Shown one piece after another: positions 1-8,880 of a stretch of 64,000 nt of DNA. Below the pieces are notes generated by a model, which searched no databases, was not told where the DNA came from, and saw only the letters and a program-made list of their open reading frames with translations. The number at the start of each line of letters is the position of its first letter. Position 1 is the first letter of the stretch. The position numbers and the translations under genes are program-made. This DNA comes from an uncultured Alphaproteobacteria bacterium (lineage in GTDB: Bacteria > Pseudomonadota > Alphaproteobacteria > CAAGCB01 > CAG-977), in assembly GCA_934277945.1 (NCBI GenBank), contig CAKQWA010000004.1, positions 1 through 64,000 of the forward strand, written 5' to 3'.

Positions 1-29
1 CCCCCCCCCCCCCCCCCCGTACTTGTCAA
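1..29 (-). promoter_or_regulatory. Candidate phase-variable promoter with poly-G spacer, reading out of the window
   Basis: On the minus strand a perfect TTGACA box (positions 29 to 24) is followed by AGTAC and then at least 18 consecutive G down to the window edge. The spacer is therefore largely a homopolymer of unknown full length, and the -10 box and the gene lie outside the window. The same GCTTGACAA core plus G-rich spacer occurs before the cysteine-rich gene at 55418. The A/T-rich stretch at 32-38 would sit as an UP-like element. A run of 18 C at position 1 could also mark an assembly break. Confidence 0.4.
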
Positions 30-83
30 GCAAAAAAACCGGACAAACGGGGAAAAAAGCACAAAAACGCCCTCTTTAAACAC

Positions 84-118
84 GAAAAAGCCCCCGACAA
101 TGCGGGGGCTTTTCCTTG
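84..118 (-). terminator. Rho-independent terminator of pnp
   Basis: A GC-rich stem (AAGCCCCCG paired with CGGGGGCTT, loop of about 6) is followed on the minus strand by TTTTT. It lies just past the pnp stop codon at 136. Confidence 0.85.
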
Positions 119-135
119 ATTTTACGGTGAAAAGA

Positions 136-2262
136 TTATTCGCCCTGTTTTTCGGCTTCCAAATCTTCGCCCGTTTCCTGATTCACGCGTTTCATGGACA
201 ATTTGACCTTGCCGCGATTGTCAATGCCGATCACTTTGACTTTGACGTGCTGACCTTCGGACAATTCGTCGGTCACTTTATTGACGCGGTGCGGCGCGAT
301 TTCGGAAACGTGAACCAAGCCGTCTTTCGCACCCAAGAAGTTGACGAAAGCGCCGAAATCGGCGATTTTCACAACCTTGCCGTCGTAAATGCGGTTGATT
401 TCGGGTTCGGAAACCAAGCCTTTGATCCAGTTGTAAGCACGTTCGCCCGATTCCGAATTGTAAGCGGCAATCTTGACCAGACCTTCGTCGTCAATGTCGA
501 TTTTGCAGCCCGTGACTTCGGTGATTTCGCGAATGACTTTTCCGCCCGTGCCGATGACGTCGCGGATTTTGTCCTTGGGAATCTGCATCGAGGTGATGCG
601 CGGCGCGTAGCGGCTGACTTCTTCACGAGGAGCGTGCAACGCTTCCGCCATTTTGCCCAGAATGTGCATACGGCCTTCGTGCGCCTGCTGCAACGCCGTC
701 TGCATGATTTCTTTCGTGATGGACGTGATTTTGATGTCCATCTGCAAAGACGTCACGCCGACTTCGGTGCCCGCCACTTTAAAGTCCATGTCGCCCAAGT
801 GGTCTTCGTCGCCCAAGATGTCGGTCAAAACGGCGAAACGGCCGTCTTTTTCCTTAATCAAGCCCATAGCGACGCCCGCCACGGGACGTTTCAAAGGCAC
901 GCCCGCGTCCATCAGCGCCAAGCAGGAACCGCACACCGTCGCCATGGAGGACGAACCGTTGGATTCCATGATTTCCGACACGACGCGAATCGTGTACGGG
1001 AATTCTTCGGCGGACGGCAGCAGCGGATGAATCGCGCGCCAAGCCAGTTTGCCGTGACCGATTTCGCGGCGTCCGGGAGAGCCCATGCGCCCCGTTTCGC
1101 CGACGGAATACGGCGGGAAGTTGTAGTGCAGCATGAACGTCTGATCGTATGTGCCGGTCAGCGCTTCAATCATCTGCGCGTCTTCGCCCGTACCCAGCGT
1201 GGCAACCGCCAACGCCTGCGTTTCGCCGCGGGTGAACAGCGCCGAACCGTGCGCGCGCGGCAGAACGCCGACTTCGCAGGTAATGGGACGAACCGTCTTG
1301 GTGTCGCGGCCGTCAATGCGGATGCCCGTGTTCAAAATGGCTTCTCGCACCACTTCGGCTTCGAGTTTGTGGAAAACGTCGTTCGCGACTTTGGCTTCGG
1401 CTTCGTTTTCGGCAACGGAGGCTTTCGCTTCTTCGCGAATTTCGCCGACGCGGTTCTGACGTTCCAGTTTGTCCGTGATTTTGTACGCTTCGACCAGCGC
1501 GTCGCCGAACTGTTCGATGAATTTGTTGCGCACGATTTCCGCTTCCGGAGCGGGTTCGGGCAGAACGAACGGTTCTTTCGCCGCTTCTTCCGCCAAGTCG
1601 ATGATCATGTCGATGACGGGCTGCATCTGTTCGTGACCGAACATGACCGCGCCCAGCATCTGATCTTCGGTCAATTCCTTGGCTTCGGATTCGACCATCA
1701 GCACGCCTTCGCGCGTACCGGCGACGACCAAATCCAAATCGGACGTTTTGCGTTCGTCGACCGTCGGGTTCAGCAGATATTCGCCGTCTTTAAAACCGAC
1801 GCGCGCCGCGCCGATGGGTCCCAAGAAAGGCAGACCGGAAATCGTCAGAGCCGCGGAAGCCGCGATCATGGCGACGACGTCGGAATCGTTCTGCTGGTCG
1901 TGGCTGATGACCGTCGCGGTAACCTGCGTGTCGTTTTTGTAGCCTTTCGCGAACAGCGGACGAATGGGTCTGTCAATCAGGCGGGAAGACAGAATTTCGT
2001 GTTCGGCGGGACGTCCTTCACGATGGAAGAACCCGCCGGGGATACGCCCTGCGGCGTACGTTTTTTCTTGATAATTAACCGTCAAGGGCAGGAAATCTTC
2101 TTCGCTTTCCATGGGCGTTTTGGCGGCGCAGACCGCGCAATGCACCATGGTGTCGCCGTAACGCACGACGACGGCGCCGTTTGCCTGACGGCTGAATTTA
2201 CCCGTTGAAATCGAAAGCGGACGACCGCCCCATTCGATCTCTCTGCGGACTTCATTAAACAT
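136..2262 (-). CDS. pnp: Polyribonucleotide nucleotidyltransferase (PNPase)
   Basis: PNPase degrades RNA 3'-5' phosphorolytically and joins the RNase E degradosome in the cytoplasm. The 708-residue product has the family length and layout: two RNase PH-like domains (about 1-210 and 315-540) separated by an alpha-helical domain, then KH (about 550-615, with [11 protein letters not shown]) and S1 (about 620-690, with [18 protein letters not shown]). The ATG at 2262 has GGAG 10 bases upstream. The gene follows rpsO on the same strand, the classical rpsO-pnp arrangement. A terminator-like hairpin and a second leader stem-loop lie between them, so expression is probably adjusted at the leader, as in E. 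coli, where RNase III and PNPase autoregulate pnp. Identity is certain; the regulation is inference. Confidence 0.98.
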   Translation of the reverse strand: MFNEVRREIEWGGRPLSISTGKFSRQANGAVVVRYGDTMVHCAVCAAKTPMESEEDFLPLTVNYQEKTYAAGRIPGGFFHREGRPAEHEILSSRLIDRPIRPLFAKGYKNDTQVTATVISHDQQNDSDVVAMIAASAALTISGLPFLGPIGAARVGFKDGEYLLNPTVDERKTSDLDLVVAGTREGVLMVESEAKELTEDQMLGAVMFGHEQMQPVIDMIIDLAEEAAKEPFVLPEPAPEAEIVRNKFIEQFGDALVEAYKITDKLERQNRVGEIREEAKASVAENEAEAKVANDVFHKLEAEVVREAILNTGIRIDGRDTKTVRPITCEVGVLPRAHGSALFTRGETQALAVATLGTGEDAQMIEALTGTYDQTFMLHYNFPPYSVGETGRMGSPGRREIGHGKLAWRAIHPLLPSAEEFPYTIRVVSEIMESNGSSSMATVCGSCLALMDAGVPLKRPVAGVAMGLIKEKDGRFAVLTDILGDEDHLGDMDFKVAGTEVGVTSLQMDIKITSITKEIMQTALQQAHEGRMHILGKMAEALHAPREEVSRYAPRITSMQIPKDKIRDVIGTGGKVIREITEVTGCKIDIDDEGLVKIAAYNSESGERAYNWIKGLVSEPEINRIYDGKVVKIADFGAFVNFLGAKDGLVHVSEIAPHRVNKVTDELSEGQHVKVKVIGIDNRGKVKLSMKRVNQETGEDLEAEKQGE

Positions 2263-2283
2263 ACTTTATCACTCCAAATGTGC

Positions 2284-2302
2284 GTTCTCCCCTATGGAGA
2301 AC
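2284..2302 (-). promoter_or_regulatory. pnp leader stem-loop
   Basis: GTTCTCC and GGAGAAC form a perfect 7-bp stem with a 5-base loop, about 20 bases upstream of the pnp start. It lies in the mRNA leader between the rpsO hairpin and the pnp ribosome binding site. By analogy with E. coli pnp it may be a processing or autoregulation site. No direct evidence. Confidence 0.4.
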
Positions 2303-2324
2303 TCCTCTTGTTGCCTTCAATCAA

Positions 2325-2362
2325 CAAAAACCGCACGCCTTTGAAAAGGCAAGGCGCGCGGC
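2325..2362 (-). terminator. Terminator or attenuator between rpsO and pnp
   Basis: On the minus strand CCGCGCGCCTT pairs with AAGGCGTGCGG (one G-U pair), followed by TTTTTGTT. It starts about 24 bases past the rpsO stop. Because pnp follows within about 60 bases on the same strand, it probably works as a partial terminator. Confidence 0.65.
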
Positions 2363-2384
2363 AATAATATCACACGACGCAAAC

Positions 2385-2654
2385 TTAACGGCGCAATCCC
2401 AGACGGGCGATCAGGCTTTCATAGCGGGCGACGTCTTTGGCTTTGACATAGTCAAGCAGACGGCGGCGCTGACCGACCATCATCAACAGACCGCGGCGGG
2501 AATGAAAGTCCTTTTCGTGATCTTTCAAGTGTTCCGTCAGGTTTTTAATGCGTTCGGACAAAATGGCGACCTGCACTTCGGGCGAACCGGTGTCGCCTTC
2601 TTTGGTTGCGAATTCTTTGATCAGTTCCTGTTTACGTTCAGGTGTAATCGACAT
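2385..2654 (-). CDS. rpsO: 30S ribosomal protein S15
   Basis: The 89-residue product is a full-length S15, which binds 16S rRNA helices H20-H22 and is a primary assembly protein of the 30S platform. Family signatures visible are the N-terminal [12 protein letters not shown], the TGSPEVQVA motif, and [20 protein letters not shown] followed by a [12 protein letters not shown] end. The frame stays open upstream to 2873, but the ATG at 2654 gives the family N-terminus and has AGGAG about 7 bases upstream. It lies 23 bases after truB, matching the alphaproteobacterial order truB-rpsO-pnp. Confidence 0.98.
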   Translation of the reverse strand: MSITPERKQELIKEFATKEGDTGSPEVQVAILSERIKNLTEHLKDHEKDFHSRRGLLMMVGQRRRLLDYVKAKDVARYESLIARLGLRR

Positions 2655-2677
2655 CGTGGTACTCCTGTAAAAAAGGG

Positions 2678-3598
2678 TTATAAAATGACGCGCACGGGGC
2701 GGACGAAGCCGTCTTTGACGCGCACCAGAGCCGTCAGCCGACCGTTTAAAAACGCGCAGAACACGTCGTCTTCGGACAAATCCGCCAAAGCGGGCGTCCG
2801 CGCGCGCAGTGTTCCGGCGTCCAAAAATCCGCCGTTTGACAGCAACGCCGCCTCCTGTTCGGTCAAAGCGCAAGCAGGGATGTCGTCCAGCATCGTTTCG
2901 ACCGGCACCAAAGGCAACGGTTCTTTTTCACTATGACTGAAAGATTCATATTTTTCCAGTAAAATAGTGTCTTTGATTAAAAATTTTCCGCATTTGACGC
3001 GGCGCAGGACGCTGACGCACCCCAAAGAGCCGACCGCCAGCGCGATATCGCGCCCCAAAGCGCGCACATACGTCCCTTTCGAGCAGGCGACTTTAAAGCG
3101 TCCCTCGCCGCCCGTCATGCCGTAAAATTCAAGATTTTCAATAGTGATGCGGCGTTCGGGAATTTCCACGTCCGCGTTTTTGCGCGCCAAATCGTACGCG
3201 CGCTTGCCGTCGATATGCACGGCGCAGTAGCGGGGCGGCACTTGGGAAATTTCGCCCGTAAAGCGCGGCAGAACGGCGCGGATTTCGTCTTCGGACGGGA
3301 TTTTGCCGCACGTCGCGGTGATTTGCCCCTCCGCGTCGTCGGTATCCGTGCTTGCGCCGAACGCGACGGTGAATTCGTATTCCTTGCCGCCGTCGGTCAC
3401 AAAGGGGATCGTCTTTGTCGCCTCGCCCAAAGCCACAGGAAGCACGCCCGTCGCCATCGGATCGAGCGTGCCGGCGTGTCCCGCCTTTTGAGCGTTGTAC
3501 AATCTTTTCACTCTGGCGACGACCTGCGTCGAACCGACGCCTTTTTGCTTGTCGACAATGACCCAGCCGTTGATTTTTTCGCCTTTTCTTTTGCGCAT
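2678..3598 (-). CDS. truB: tRNA pseudouridine(55) synthase
   Basis: TruB converts U55 in the T-loop of most tRNAs to pseudouridine. The 306-residue product begins with the conserved [14 protein letters not shown] and carries the catalytic motif [15 protein letters not shown] (Asp near residue 46), then [24 protein letters not shown] segments (here [12 protein letters not shown]) and [16 protein letters not shown]-like C-terminal part follows. It heads the truB-rpsO-pnp group. The usual upstream neighbours infB and rbfA are absent; a degraded gene lies upstream instead. Confidence 0.96.
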   Translation of the reverse strand: MRKRKGEKINGWVIVDKQKGVGSTQVVARVKRLYNAQKAGHAGTLDPMATGVLPVALGEATKTIPFVTDGGKEYEFTVAFGASTDTDDAEGQITATCGKIPSEDEIRAVLPRFTGEISQVPPRYCAVHIDGKRAYDLARKNADVEIPERRITIENLEFYGMTGGEGRFKVACSKGTYVRALGRDIALAVGSLGCVSVLRRVKCGKFLIKDTILLEKYESFSHSEKEPLPLVPVETMLDDIPACALTEQEAALLSNGGFLDAGTLRARTPALADLSEDDVFCAFLNGRLTALVRVKDGFVRPVRVIL

Positions 3599-3658
3599 TA
3601 TCCGCTCCGTTTTTTACAAAACGTATACGAACCGCGCCCGCTTTGCAAGCAAGATGCG

Positions 3659-4334
3659 TCAGATGCGGATGTCAAAAACGTTCGGCACGGCGACGCTTAA
3701 AGATTTTTCCGCCTTTGAAATAATGGCGACTATTTCCTCTTTTGTCGAGGGCGGCATCGAACCTCCCCACGAGGAACAAACGAATTTTTTTGTTAAATTT
3801 TTGCGGATATACGTTTAAATTTTTGCGGATATACGTCATGTGATGCATTTTGACGCACTGCACCATAAAATACTTTCCGAACAAGCGGTCGGACATGGCT
3901 CTGGTTCCGTCCACAATTGCAATTCTTTTTTTATCGCCTCTCCCCAAATGCGAAAATCTGTTAATTTTACAGAAAAATTGCACAGCCGCCGTCGCCGTCA
4001 AATCCGGCTCGAATTTAAGAATTTCGTCAATCAAACCGCGCGTTTTTAAATCCTGCAACACACCCAAAAGATTGTCATCCCCCTGTTTTCCCGTCCAAGA
4101 CACGTCCTGATACACGACATTGACGTAATCCACCACGCTTCGCAGACTTTATATGGATTTTTCCAGCAATTCAAATCCGTCAAAAACGGAGTACGAGATG
4201 CCGAAAATATGTTTTTCCTTGGAGTACAGCGTTTCGATTTTTTCATTAAGCCACGCCGCCCGTTTTTCTTTCGACAGAAAAATTTGCGCTTTGATGCGGT
4301 AAAATTCTCTTTCTATCTTTCTTAAAACTTTCAT
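3659..4334 (-). pseudogene. Broken glycosyltransferase-like gene
   Basis: The reading frame starts at ATG 4334 (KVLRKIEREFYRIKAQIF...) and runs to an in-frame TAA at 4151-4149. It continues in the same frame through residues such as VVDYVNVVYQDVSW, NLLGVLQDLKTRGLIDEI and KYFMVQ. A perfect 22-bp tandem duplication (3793-3814 and 3815-3836) then shifts the frame. With one copy removed, the frame would end at TGA 3661-3659. The phrasing FGISYSVFDGFELLEKSI ... VVDYVNVVYQDVS resembles family-2-like glycosyltransferases used in polysaccharide synthesis. That assignment rests on pattern memory and is tentative. The middle part (about 3850-3980) also looks scrambled. The low GC and A/T-rich codons differ from the neighbours and suggest acquired DNA. 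Confidence 0.55.
3793..3836. repeat. Perfect 22-bp tandem duplication
   Basis: Two identical 22-base units (TTAAATTTTTGCGGATATACGT) lie head to tail at 3793-3814 and 3815-3836. As 22 is not a multiple of three, the duplication shifts the frame of the minus-strand pseudogene around it. Confidence 0.95.
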
Positions 4335-4417
4335 TTTTTGCGAAATCCCGACAATTATTCCGTTTTGGGTTATTCTAAAACAGGATTTTATTCTTTGTCA
4401 AGAACAAGGCAGAGGCT

Positions 4418-4684
4418 ATGACAAAATCCGTTTTTACTGACGAATACCGGTTGTTTCGCAAAATGCTGACGGAGGCGCGGGAAAGCGCGGGGTTGACGCA
4501 GACGCAGTTGGCGAAAGCCTTGCGTCAGCCGCAATCGTTCGTTTCCAAGTACGAAAACGGCGAACGGCGTTTGGACGTCATCGAATTTTTACAAATAGCC
4601 GATTGCCTGCGCTTTGACGCGCACGCGTTTCTTGAACGTCTGCAATCGTTTAAAAAGAAAAATCAGTCGGAATCTATTGAATAG
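4418..4684 (+). CDS. Small XRE-family (Cro/CI-type) transcriptional regulator
   Basis: The 88-residue protein consists almost only of a lambda-repressor-like helix-turn-helix domain (residues about 12-66). The recognisable core is LTQTQLAKALRQPQSFVSKYENGERRLDVIEFLQIADCL. The ATG at 4418 has AGAGG 6 bases upstream. No other functional domain is present, so it is probably a DNA-binding repressor or an antitoxin-like regulator of unknown target. It is transcribed towards the PhoB-type gene and overlaps its 3' end by 22 bases. It sits beside a pseudogene with a similar low-GC region, which suggests a small acquired segment. Confidence 0.85.
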   Translation: MTKSVFTDEYRLFRKMLTEARESAGLTQTQLAKALRQPQSFVSKYENGERRLDVIEFLQIADCLRFDAHAFLERLQSFKKKNQSESIE

Positions 4685-5352
4685 CCCGTCGCGCGAACGG
4701 TGCGGATGAAATCTTTTTCCGTTCCATGATTCAAGGCTTTGCGCAAGCGGCGAACGTGCACGTCCACCGTGCGCAGTTCGACGTGAATGTCCGCGCCCCA
4801 CACTTCTTTCAGCAGGGATTCGCGCGGAAAAACCTGTTTCGGATGCTCCATCAGGAATTGAAGCAGGCGGAATTCCGTGGGTCCCAGATGCACCATGCGC
4901 TTGCCGCGCGACACGCGGTGCGACCCCAAATCCATGCGGATATCCTCGAACACCAATTCGCCGCCCTGCTTTTCAACGGACTGCACGCGCCGCAAAATCG
5001 CCCAGATGCGCGCAATCAGTTCGGGAACGGAAAACGGCTTCGTCATATAATCGTCCGCGCCCGCCGTCAGCCCTTTGACCTTGTCCGCCTCCTCGCTGCG
5101 CGCCGTCAGCATGATGACCGGAATGTCGCGCAAATCGTGGTTGTAGCGGATTTGCTTGCAGATGTCGACGCCCGACATCCCCGGAAGCATCCAGTCCATG
5201 ATGATCAGGTTCGGACGGTAGAATTTCACGGCGTCGACCGCCTCCTCGCCGTTCATGGACACGCAGACGTCGAAGCCTTCTTTTTCCAAGTTGTATTTCA
5301 ACATGGCGATAAGCGCTTCTTCGTCTTCGATGATCATAACCAGCTGTTTCAT
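4663..5352 (-). CDS. phoB: PhoB-type response regulator (OmpR/PhoB family)
   Basis: The 229-residue two-domain regulator has a receiver domain (1-120) with the acidic pair ED at 9-10, phospho-acceptor Asp53 in IIMDWMLPGMSG, a TAR motif and MTKPFS. A winged-helix DNA-binding domain follows (about 130-227), with LGPTEFRLLQFLM and the recognition segment RTVDVHVRRLRKAL. The sequence closely follows PhoB of phosphate regulation. No histidine kinase (phoR) or pst gene is adjacent, so the phosphate role comes from sequence similarity only. Its last 22 bases overlap the convergent XRE gene. Confidence 0.85.
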   Translation of the reverse strand: MKQLVMIIEDEEALIAMLKYNLEKEGFDVCVSMNGEEAVDAVKFYRPNLIIMDWMLPGMSGVDICKQIRYNHDLRDIPVIMLTARSEEADKVKGLTAGADDYMTKPFSVPELIARIWAILRRVQSVEKQGGELVFEDIRMDLGSHRVSRGKRMVHLGPTEFRLLQFLMEHPKQVFPRESLLKEVWGADIHVELRTVDVHVRRLRKALNHGTEKDFIRTVRATGYSIDSD

Positions 5353-5412
5353 GGCATTCGCTCCGAAAAGTTGTTATCGCGATGATTTTACGCAAAAAAG
5401 GTTACGAAACCC

Positions 5413-6054
5413 TTATTTGCGCAAAACGTCCATATTGTGCGCGTAATCGGGCGTCGAGAACACCGCGCTTCCGGCGACGAGCACGTCCGCGCCCGCTTCG
5501 ACGCAGGCTTTTGCGGTTTTCGCGTTCACGCCGCCGTCGATTTCGATTTCAATCGGGCGGTCGCCGATCATCTTCTTGACGCGGCGGATTTTTTCCAACT
5601 GCGCCTCAATGAAAGACTGTCCGCCGAATCCGGGGTTGACGGTCATAATCAGCACCAAGTCAATCTTGTCCAAAACGTATTCGATGACGCTTTCGGGCGT
5701 TGCGGGGTTCAGCGACACGCCCGCCTTGACGCCGAAAGATTTGACGTATTGCAGCAGCCGGTCGAGATGCTTGTCCGCTTCGGCGTGAACGGTGATGATG
5801 TCCGCGCCCGCTTTGGCGAAAGCCTCGACGTAGGGCGTGACGGGTTCGATCATCAGATGCACGTCGAACACCTTGTCCGTACAGGGACGCACGGCTTTGA
5901 CGACGGCGGGTCCGAACGTGATGTTCGGCACGAAATGCCCGTCCATGACGTCGATGTGAATGTAATCCGCACCCGCTTCGGCGACGCGGCGCACGTCCTC
6001 GCCCAATTTTGCAAAATCGGCGGAAAGGATGCTCGGGGCGATTTTTACGGTCAT
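5413..6054 (-). CDS. rpe: Ribulose-phosphate 3-epimerase
   Basis: Rpe interconverts ribulose-5-phosphate and xylulose-5-phosphate in the pentose phosphate pathway. The 213-residue TIM barrel shows the family order: [17 protein letters not shown] at the N-terminus, [17 protein letters not shown] with the metal-binding His/Asp, [22 protein letters not shown] and the phosphate-binding IEIDGGVN / [12 protein letters not shown]. The frame stays open to 6117. The ATG at 6054 is chosen because it gives the canonical start and has AAGGAG upstream. It is divergent from ispH. Confidence 0.97.
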   Translation of the reverse strand: MTVKIAPSILSADFAKLGEDVRRVAEAGADYIHIDVMDGHFVPNITFGPAVVKAVRPCTDKVFDVHLMIEPVTPYVEAFAKAGADIITVHAEADKHLDRLLQYVKSFGVKAGVSLNPATPESVIEYVLDKIDLVLIMTVNPGFGGQSFIEAQLEKIRRVKKMIGDRPIEIEIDGGVNAKTAKACVEAGADVLVAGSAVFSTPDYAHNMDVLRK

Positions 6055-6124
6055 GATGAACTCCTTGCTTAAAACGGATATTGTCTTAATATGTACTGAA
6101 AACGCGTCCCGACGCAAGAAAGTT

Positions 6125-6154
6125 TTGCTTTTTGGACGCGTTGTGCTTTATTGT
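6125..6154 (+). promoter_or_regulatory. Candidate sigma-70 promoter of ispH-thrB
   Basis: TTGCTT (6125-6130) and TATTGT (6149-6154) are separated by 18 bases and lie about 30 bases before the ispH start. AAGGA at 6172-6176 is the ribosome binding site. Confidence 0.4.
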
Positions 6155-6182
6155 TAAAAAAAAGTTCATAAAAGGATGTCCC

Positions 6183-7127
6183 ATGTCCCTGCCCGCATTA
6201 AAGATTTTGTTGGCGTCGCCGCGCGGATTTTGCGCAGGCGTGACGCGCGCCGTCAGCACGGTCGAGGTCGCGCTGAAAAAATACGGCGGCAAAGTGTATG
6301 TGCGTCACGAAATCGTGCATAACAAGTACGTCGTGGATTCATTGGCGCGAAGCGGCGCGGTGTTCGTCAGCGAATTGGACGAAGTGCCGGACGGCGCGGC
6401 GGTCATCCTGTCGGCTCACGGCGTGCCGCAATCGGTCAAAGAGGAAGCGAAGCGGCGCGGGCTGAAAGTCATCGACGCGACGTGTCCGCTGGTCGAAAAG
6501 GTGCATCGGGAAGCGCGCAAAAATTACGAAAACGGCACGAAAACGCTGTTGATCGGGCACGAGGGACATCCCGAAGTCATCGGCACGATGGGGCAGATTC
6601 CCGAAGATTCGATTATGCTGATTTCAAGCGAGAAAGACATTGATTCCATTCCGCAGTCGTGGCGGGAAAACATCAGTTATGTGACGCAGACCACGCTGTC
6701 TTTGGATGAAACGCAAGTGTTTCTGGACGCGCTGAAAGCCAAAATCCCGCATTTGAAAAAACCGTACGGCAACGACATCTGCTACGCGACGACAAACCGT
6801 CAGCGCGCGGTCAAATCCATTGCGCGAAAATGCGACGCGGTCATGGTCATCGGCTCGCCCAACTCGTCGAATTCCAAGCGTCTGGCGGAAGTCGCGAAAG
6901 AGGCGGGATGTCCGAAATCCGTCCTTGTCCAGCGCGCAAGCGAAATAGATTGGGACGAAATCGGTAAACTTAAAACGCTCGGCGTGACGGCGGGGGCTTC
7001 CGCGCCGCAGATTTTGGTGCAGGAGGTTTTGGACGAGGCGGGCAAACGCTTCGACGTGACGCTGGAAGAATTCGCGCAAAACGAGGAACACGTCAAATTC
7101 GCCCTGCCCGACATTCCGACGGAGTAA
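6183..7127 (+). CDS. ispH: 4-hydroxy-3-methylbut-2-enyl diphosphate reductase
   Basis: IspH is the last MEP-pathway enzyme and makes IPP and DMAPP from HMBPP with a [4Fe-4S] cluster. The 314-residue product carries the three cluster cysteines in RGFCAGV, IDATCPLV and NDICYATTNRQ. It also has the substrate-binding HEIVHN, LSAHGVP, GHEGHPEV and GSPNSSNSKRL motifs. The frame opens at 6132, but the ATG at 6183 gives the family start and has AAGGA 7 bases upstream. The other late MEP gene, ispG, is at 62174. thrB follows after 4 bases, as in many alphaproteobacteria. Confidence 0.98.
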   Translation: MSLPALKILLASPRGFCAGVTRAVSTVEVALKKYGGKVYVRHEIVHNKYVVDSLARSGAVFVSELDEVPDGAAVILSAHGVPQSVKEEAKRRGLKVIDATCPLVEKVHREARKNYENGTKTLLIGHEGHPEVIGTMGQIPEDSIMLISSEKDIDSIPQSWRENISYVTQTTLSLDETQVFLDALKAKIPHLKKPYGNDICYATTNRQRAVKSIARKCDAVMVIGSPNSSNSKRLAEVAKEAGCPKSVLVQRASEIDWDEIGKLKTLGVTAGASAPQILVQEVLDEAGKRFDVTLEEFAQNEEHVKFALPDIPTE

Positions 7128-7131
7128 CATC

Positions 7132-8100
7132 ATGGCAGTCTACACGGAAATATCAGACGAGGAACTGGCGGCGTTCACCGCGAAATACGACATCGGCGAA
7201 ACGCAGTCGCTGAAAGGCATCACCGAAGGCGTGTCGAACAGCAACTATTTTCTGCAAACCGACAAGGATATCTACATTCTGACGATTTACGAGGAGCGCA
7301 CGGATTTGACGCAACTGCCGTACTTCATCGACCTGATGAAGCATCTGGCGCGAAAGGGCTTCACCGCGCCCATGCCCGTCGACGCGAAAGACGGGAACGC
7401 CTTGCAGGAAATCTGCGGCAAAAAGGCGTGCCTGACGACGTTTTTAAAAGGAATGTCCCTGCGCCGCTTCACGCCCGAACAATGCGGGCAACTCGGCGCG
7501 GCGATTGCGAAAATGCAGATTGCGACGCAAGATTTCACGGGTTTTCGCAAGAACAATCTGTCGGTGGACGGCTGGGGCGCGATGATTGACAAAATCGGGA
7601 CGCGCGCGAACGAAATCGCCGACGGACTGTATGACGAAATTTGCGCCGATTACGACTTTCTGCGCCGTCATTGGCCCGCGGATTTGCCGCAAAGCGTCAT
7701 TCACGCGGACTTGTTTCCCGACAACGTTTTCTTTTTGGGCAAAAAACTTTCCGGCGTCATTGATTTTTATTTCGCGTGCAACGATTTCGCCGCTTACGAA
7801 CTCGCCATCTGCCTGAACGCGTGGTGCTTCGAGCCTGACACTTGGGAAATGAACGCGACGAAAGCCTACCGGATGCTGTCGTCGTACAACGCCCTGCGCC
7901 CGCTGTCGCCGGACGAGCGCGACGCTCTGCCGGTTCTGGCGCACGGCGCGGCTTTGCGCTTTTTCCTGACGCGCGCGGAAGACTGGCTTTTTCAGAAAAA
8001 AGACGCCGTCGTCAAATTGAAAGACCCGATGGAGTACGTTAAGAAACTGCGTTTCCACAGGGGAATACGCTCTTGGCACGAATACGGCTGGTTCGGCTGA
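7132..8100 (+). CDS. thrB: Homoserine kinase (choline-kinase fold type)
   Basis: This enzyme phosphorylates homoserine on the way to threonine. The 322-residue protein belongs to the aminoglycoside phosphotransferase/choline-kinase fold used by alphaproteobacterial ThrB, not the GHMP family. The catalytic loop is SVIHADLFPDNVFF (Asp near 195) and the metal-binding Asp lies in GVIDFYFA. The N-terminal segment ITEGVSNSNYFL matches the family glycine-rich loop. It follows ispH by 4 bases with GGAG before the ATG, so the two genes are co-transcribed. It converges with surE with no gap. Confidence 0.92.
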   Translation: MAVYTEISDEELAAFTAKYDIGETQSLKGITEGVSNSNYFLQTDKDIYILTIYEERTDLTQLPYFIDLMKHLARKGFTAPMPVDAKDGNALQEICGKKACLTTFLKGMSLRRFTPEQCGQLGAAIAKMQIATQDFTGFRKNNLSVDGWGAMIDKIGTRANEIADGLYDEICADYDFLRRHWPADLPQSVIHADLFPDNVFFLGKKLSGVIDFYFACNDFAAYELAICLNAWCFEPDTWEMNATKAYRMLSSYNALRPLSPDERDALPVLAHGAALRFFLTRAEDWLFQKKDAVVKLKDPMEYVKKLRFHRGIRSWHEYGWFG

Positions 8101-8856
8101 TTAAAACAGCGTCTTCAACGTTTCCAGCGTTTCAAAATCCGTCCATTCCGTCGTCACGGGCGTGACGGCAATGGCGTTTTTCGCGCGCACGTCGCAATAA
8201 TCCGTGCCGGTTTCGCGCGGATCGACCTGCCGCGACGGATCAATCCAGAAATACGGATACCCCGCGTAGTTTTTCTGCGTGTGAAGCGTGTTGCCGATTT
8301 TACATTCGCTTAACGGCGTCACGCGCACGCCCGCCGTTTCGTCGGGAGAGCATTCGGGAAAATTGATGTTGATGAAAGTGTGCGCGCGCCACTTCGCCGC
8401 GTACAGTTTTTCAATAATCGCGGGCGCGTGCGTCAGCGGCACGTCCCACGCGGGTTTTGCGGCGAAATCGGAAACGTGCAGGCTCATCGCGACGGATTTC
8501 ACGCCTTGAAGCGTACCCTCGATCGCCGCGCCCGCCGTGCCGGAATAGGAAACGTCCCAGCCGAAATTTCCGCCGATGTTCACGCCCGACAAAACCAAAT
8601 CGGGCAGAGAGTCTTTCAGCAGTTCGCGGCAGGCGTACAGCACGCAGTCCGTGGGCGTGCCGCCGACCGCGTAATGCCGCTCGTCGCGTTTGTACACGTT
8701 CACCGCGTGATCGACGGAAAACGCGTGTCCCCGACCGCTTTGCTGAACGGCGGGCGCGACGACATACACGTCGCCGGACAAAGAAAGGGCGATTTGCTCG
8801 GCGACGCGGATTCCTTCGGCGTCAATGCCGTCGTCGTTTGAAATTAAAATCCGCAT
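8101..8856 (-). CDS. surE: 5'/3'-nucleotidase SurE
   Basis: SurE is a metal-dependent phosphatase acting on nucleoside monophosphates, often linked to stationary-phase survival. The 251-residue product starts MRILISNDDGIDAEG, with the Asp-Asp metal site. It continues with the family's SGRGHAFSVDHAV, GTPTDCVLYA and LSGVNIGGNFGWDVSYSGTAGAA blocks. A TTG two codons upstream is possible, but the ATG at 8856 has AAGGGCGG at the right distance. It lies 24 bases after serS in the conserved order tatABC-serS-surE. The frequent downstream pcm gene is absent. Confidence 0.95.
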   Translation of the reverse strand: MRILISNDDGIDAEGIRVAEQIALSLSGDVYVVAPAVQQSGRGHAFSVDHAVNVYKRDERHYAVGGTPTDCVLYACRELLKDSLPDLVLSGVNIGGNFGWDVSYSGTAGAAIEGTLQGVKSVAMSLHVSDFAAKPAWDVPLTHAPAIIEKLYAAKWRAHTFININFPECSPDETAGVRVTPLSECKIGNTLHTQKNYAGYPYFWIDPSRQVDPRETGTDYCDVRAKNAIAVTPVTTEWTDFETLETLKTLF

Positions 8857-8880
8857 CCGCAAACCGCCCTTTTCAAATTA

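Noticed and set aside
2655..2873. A 73-residue N-terminal extension of S15
   Set aside because: It overlaps truB out of frame, and the ATG at 2654 gives the exact family start with a ribosome binding site.
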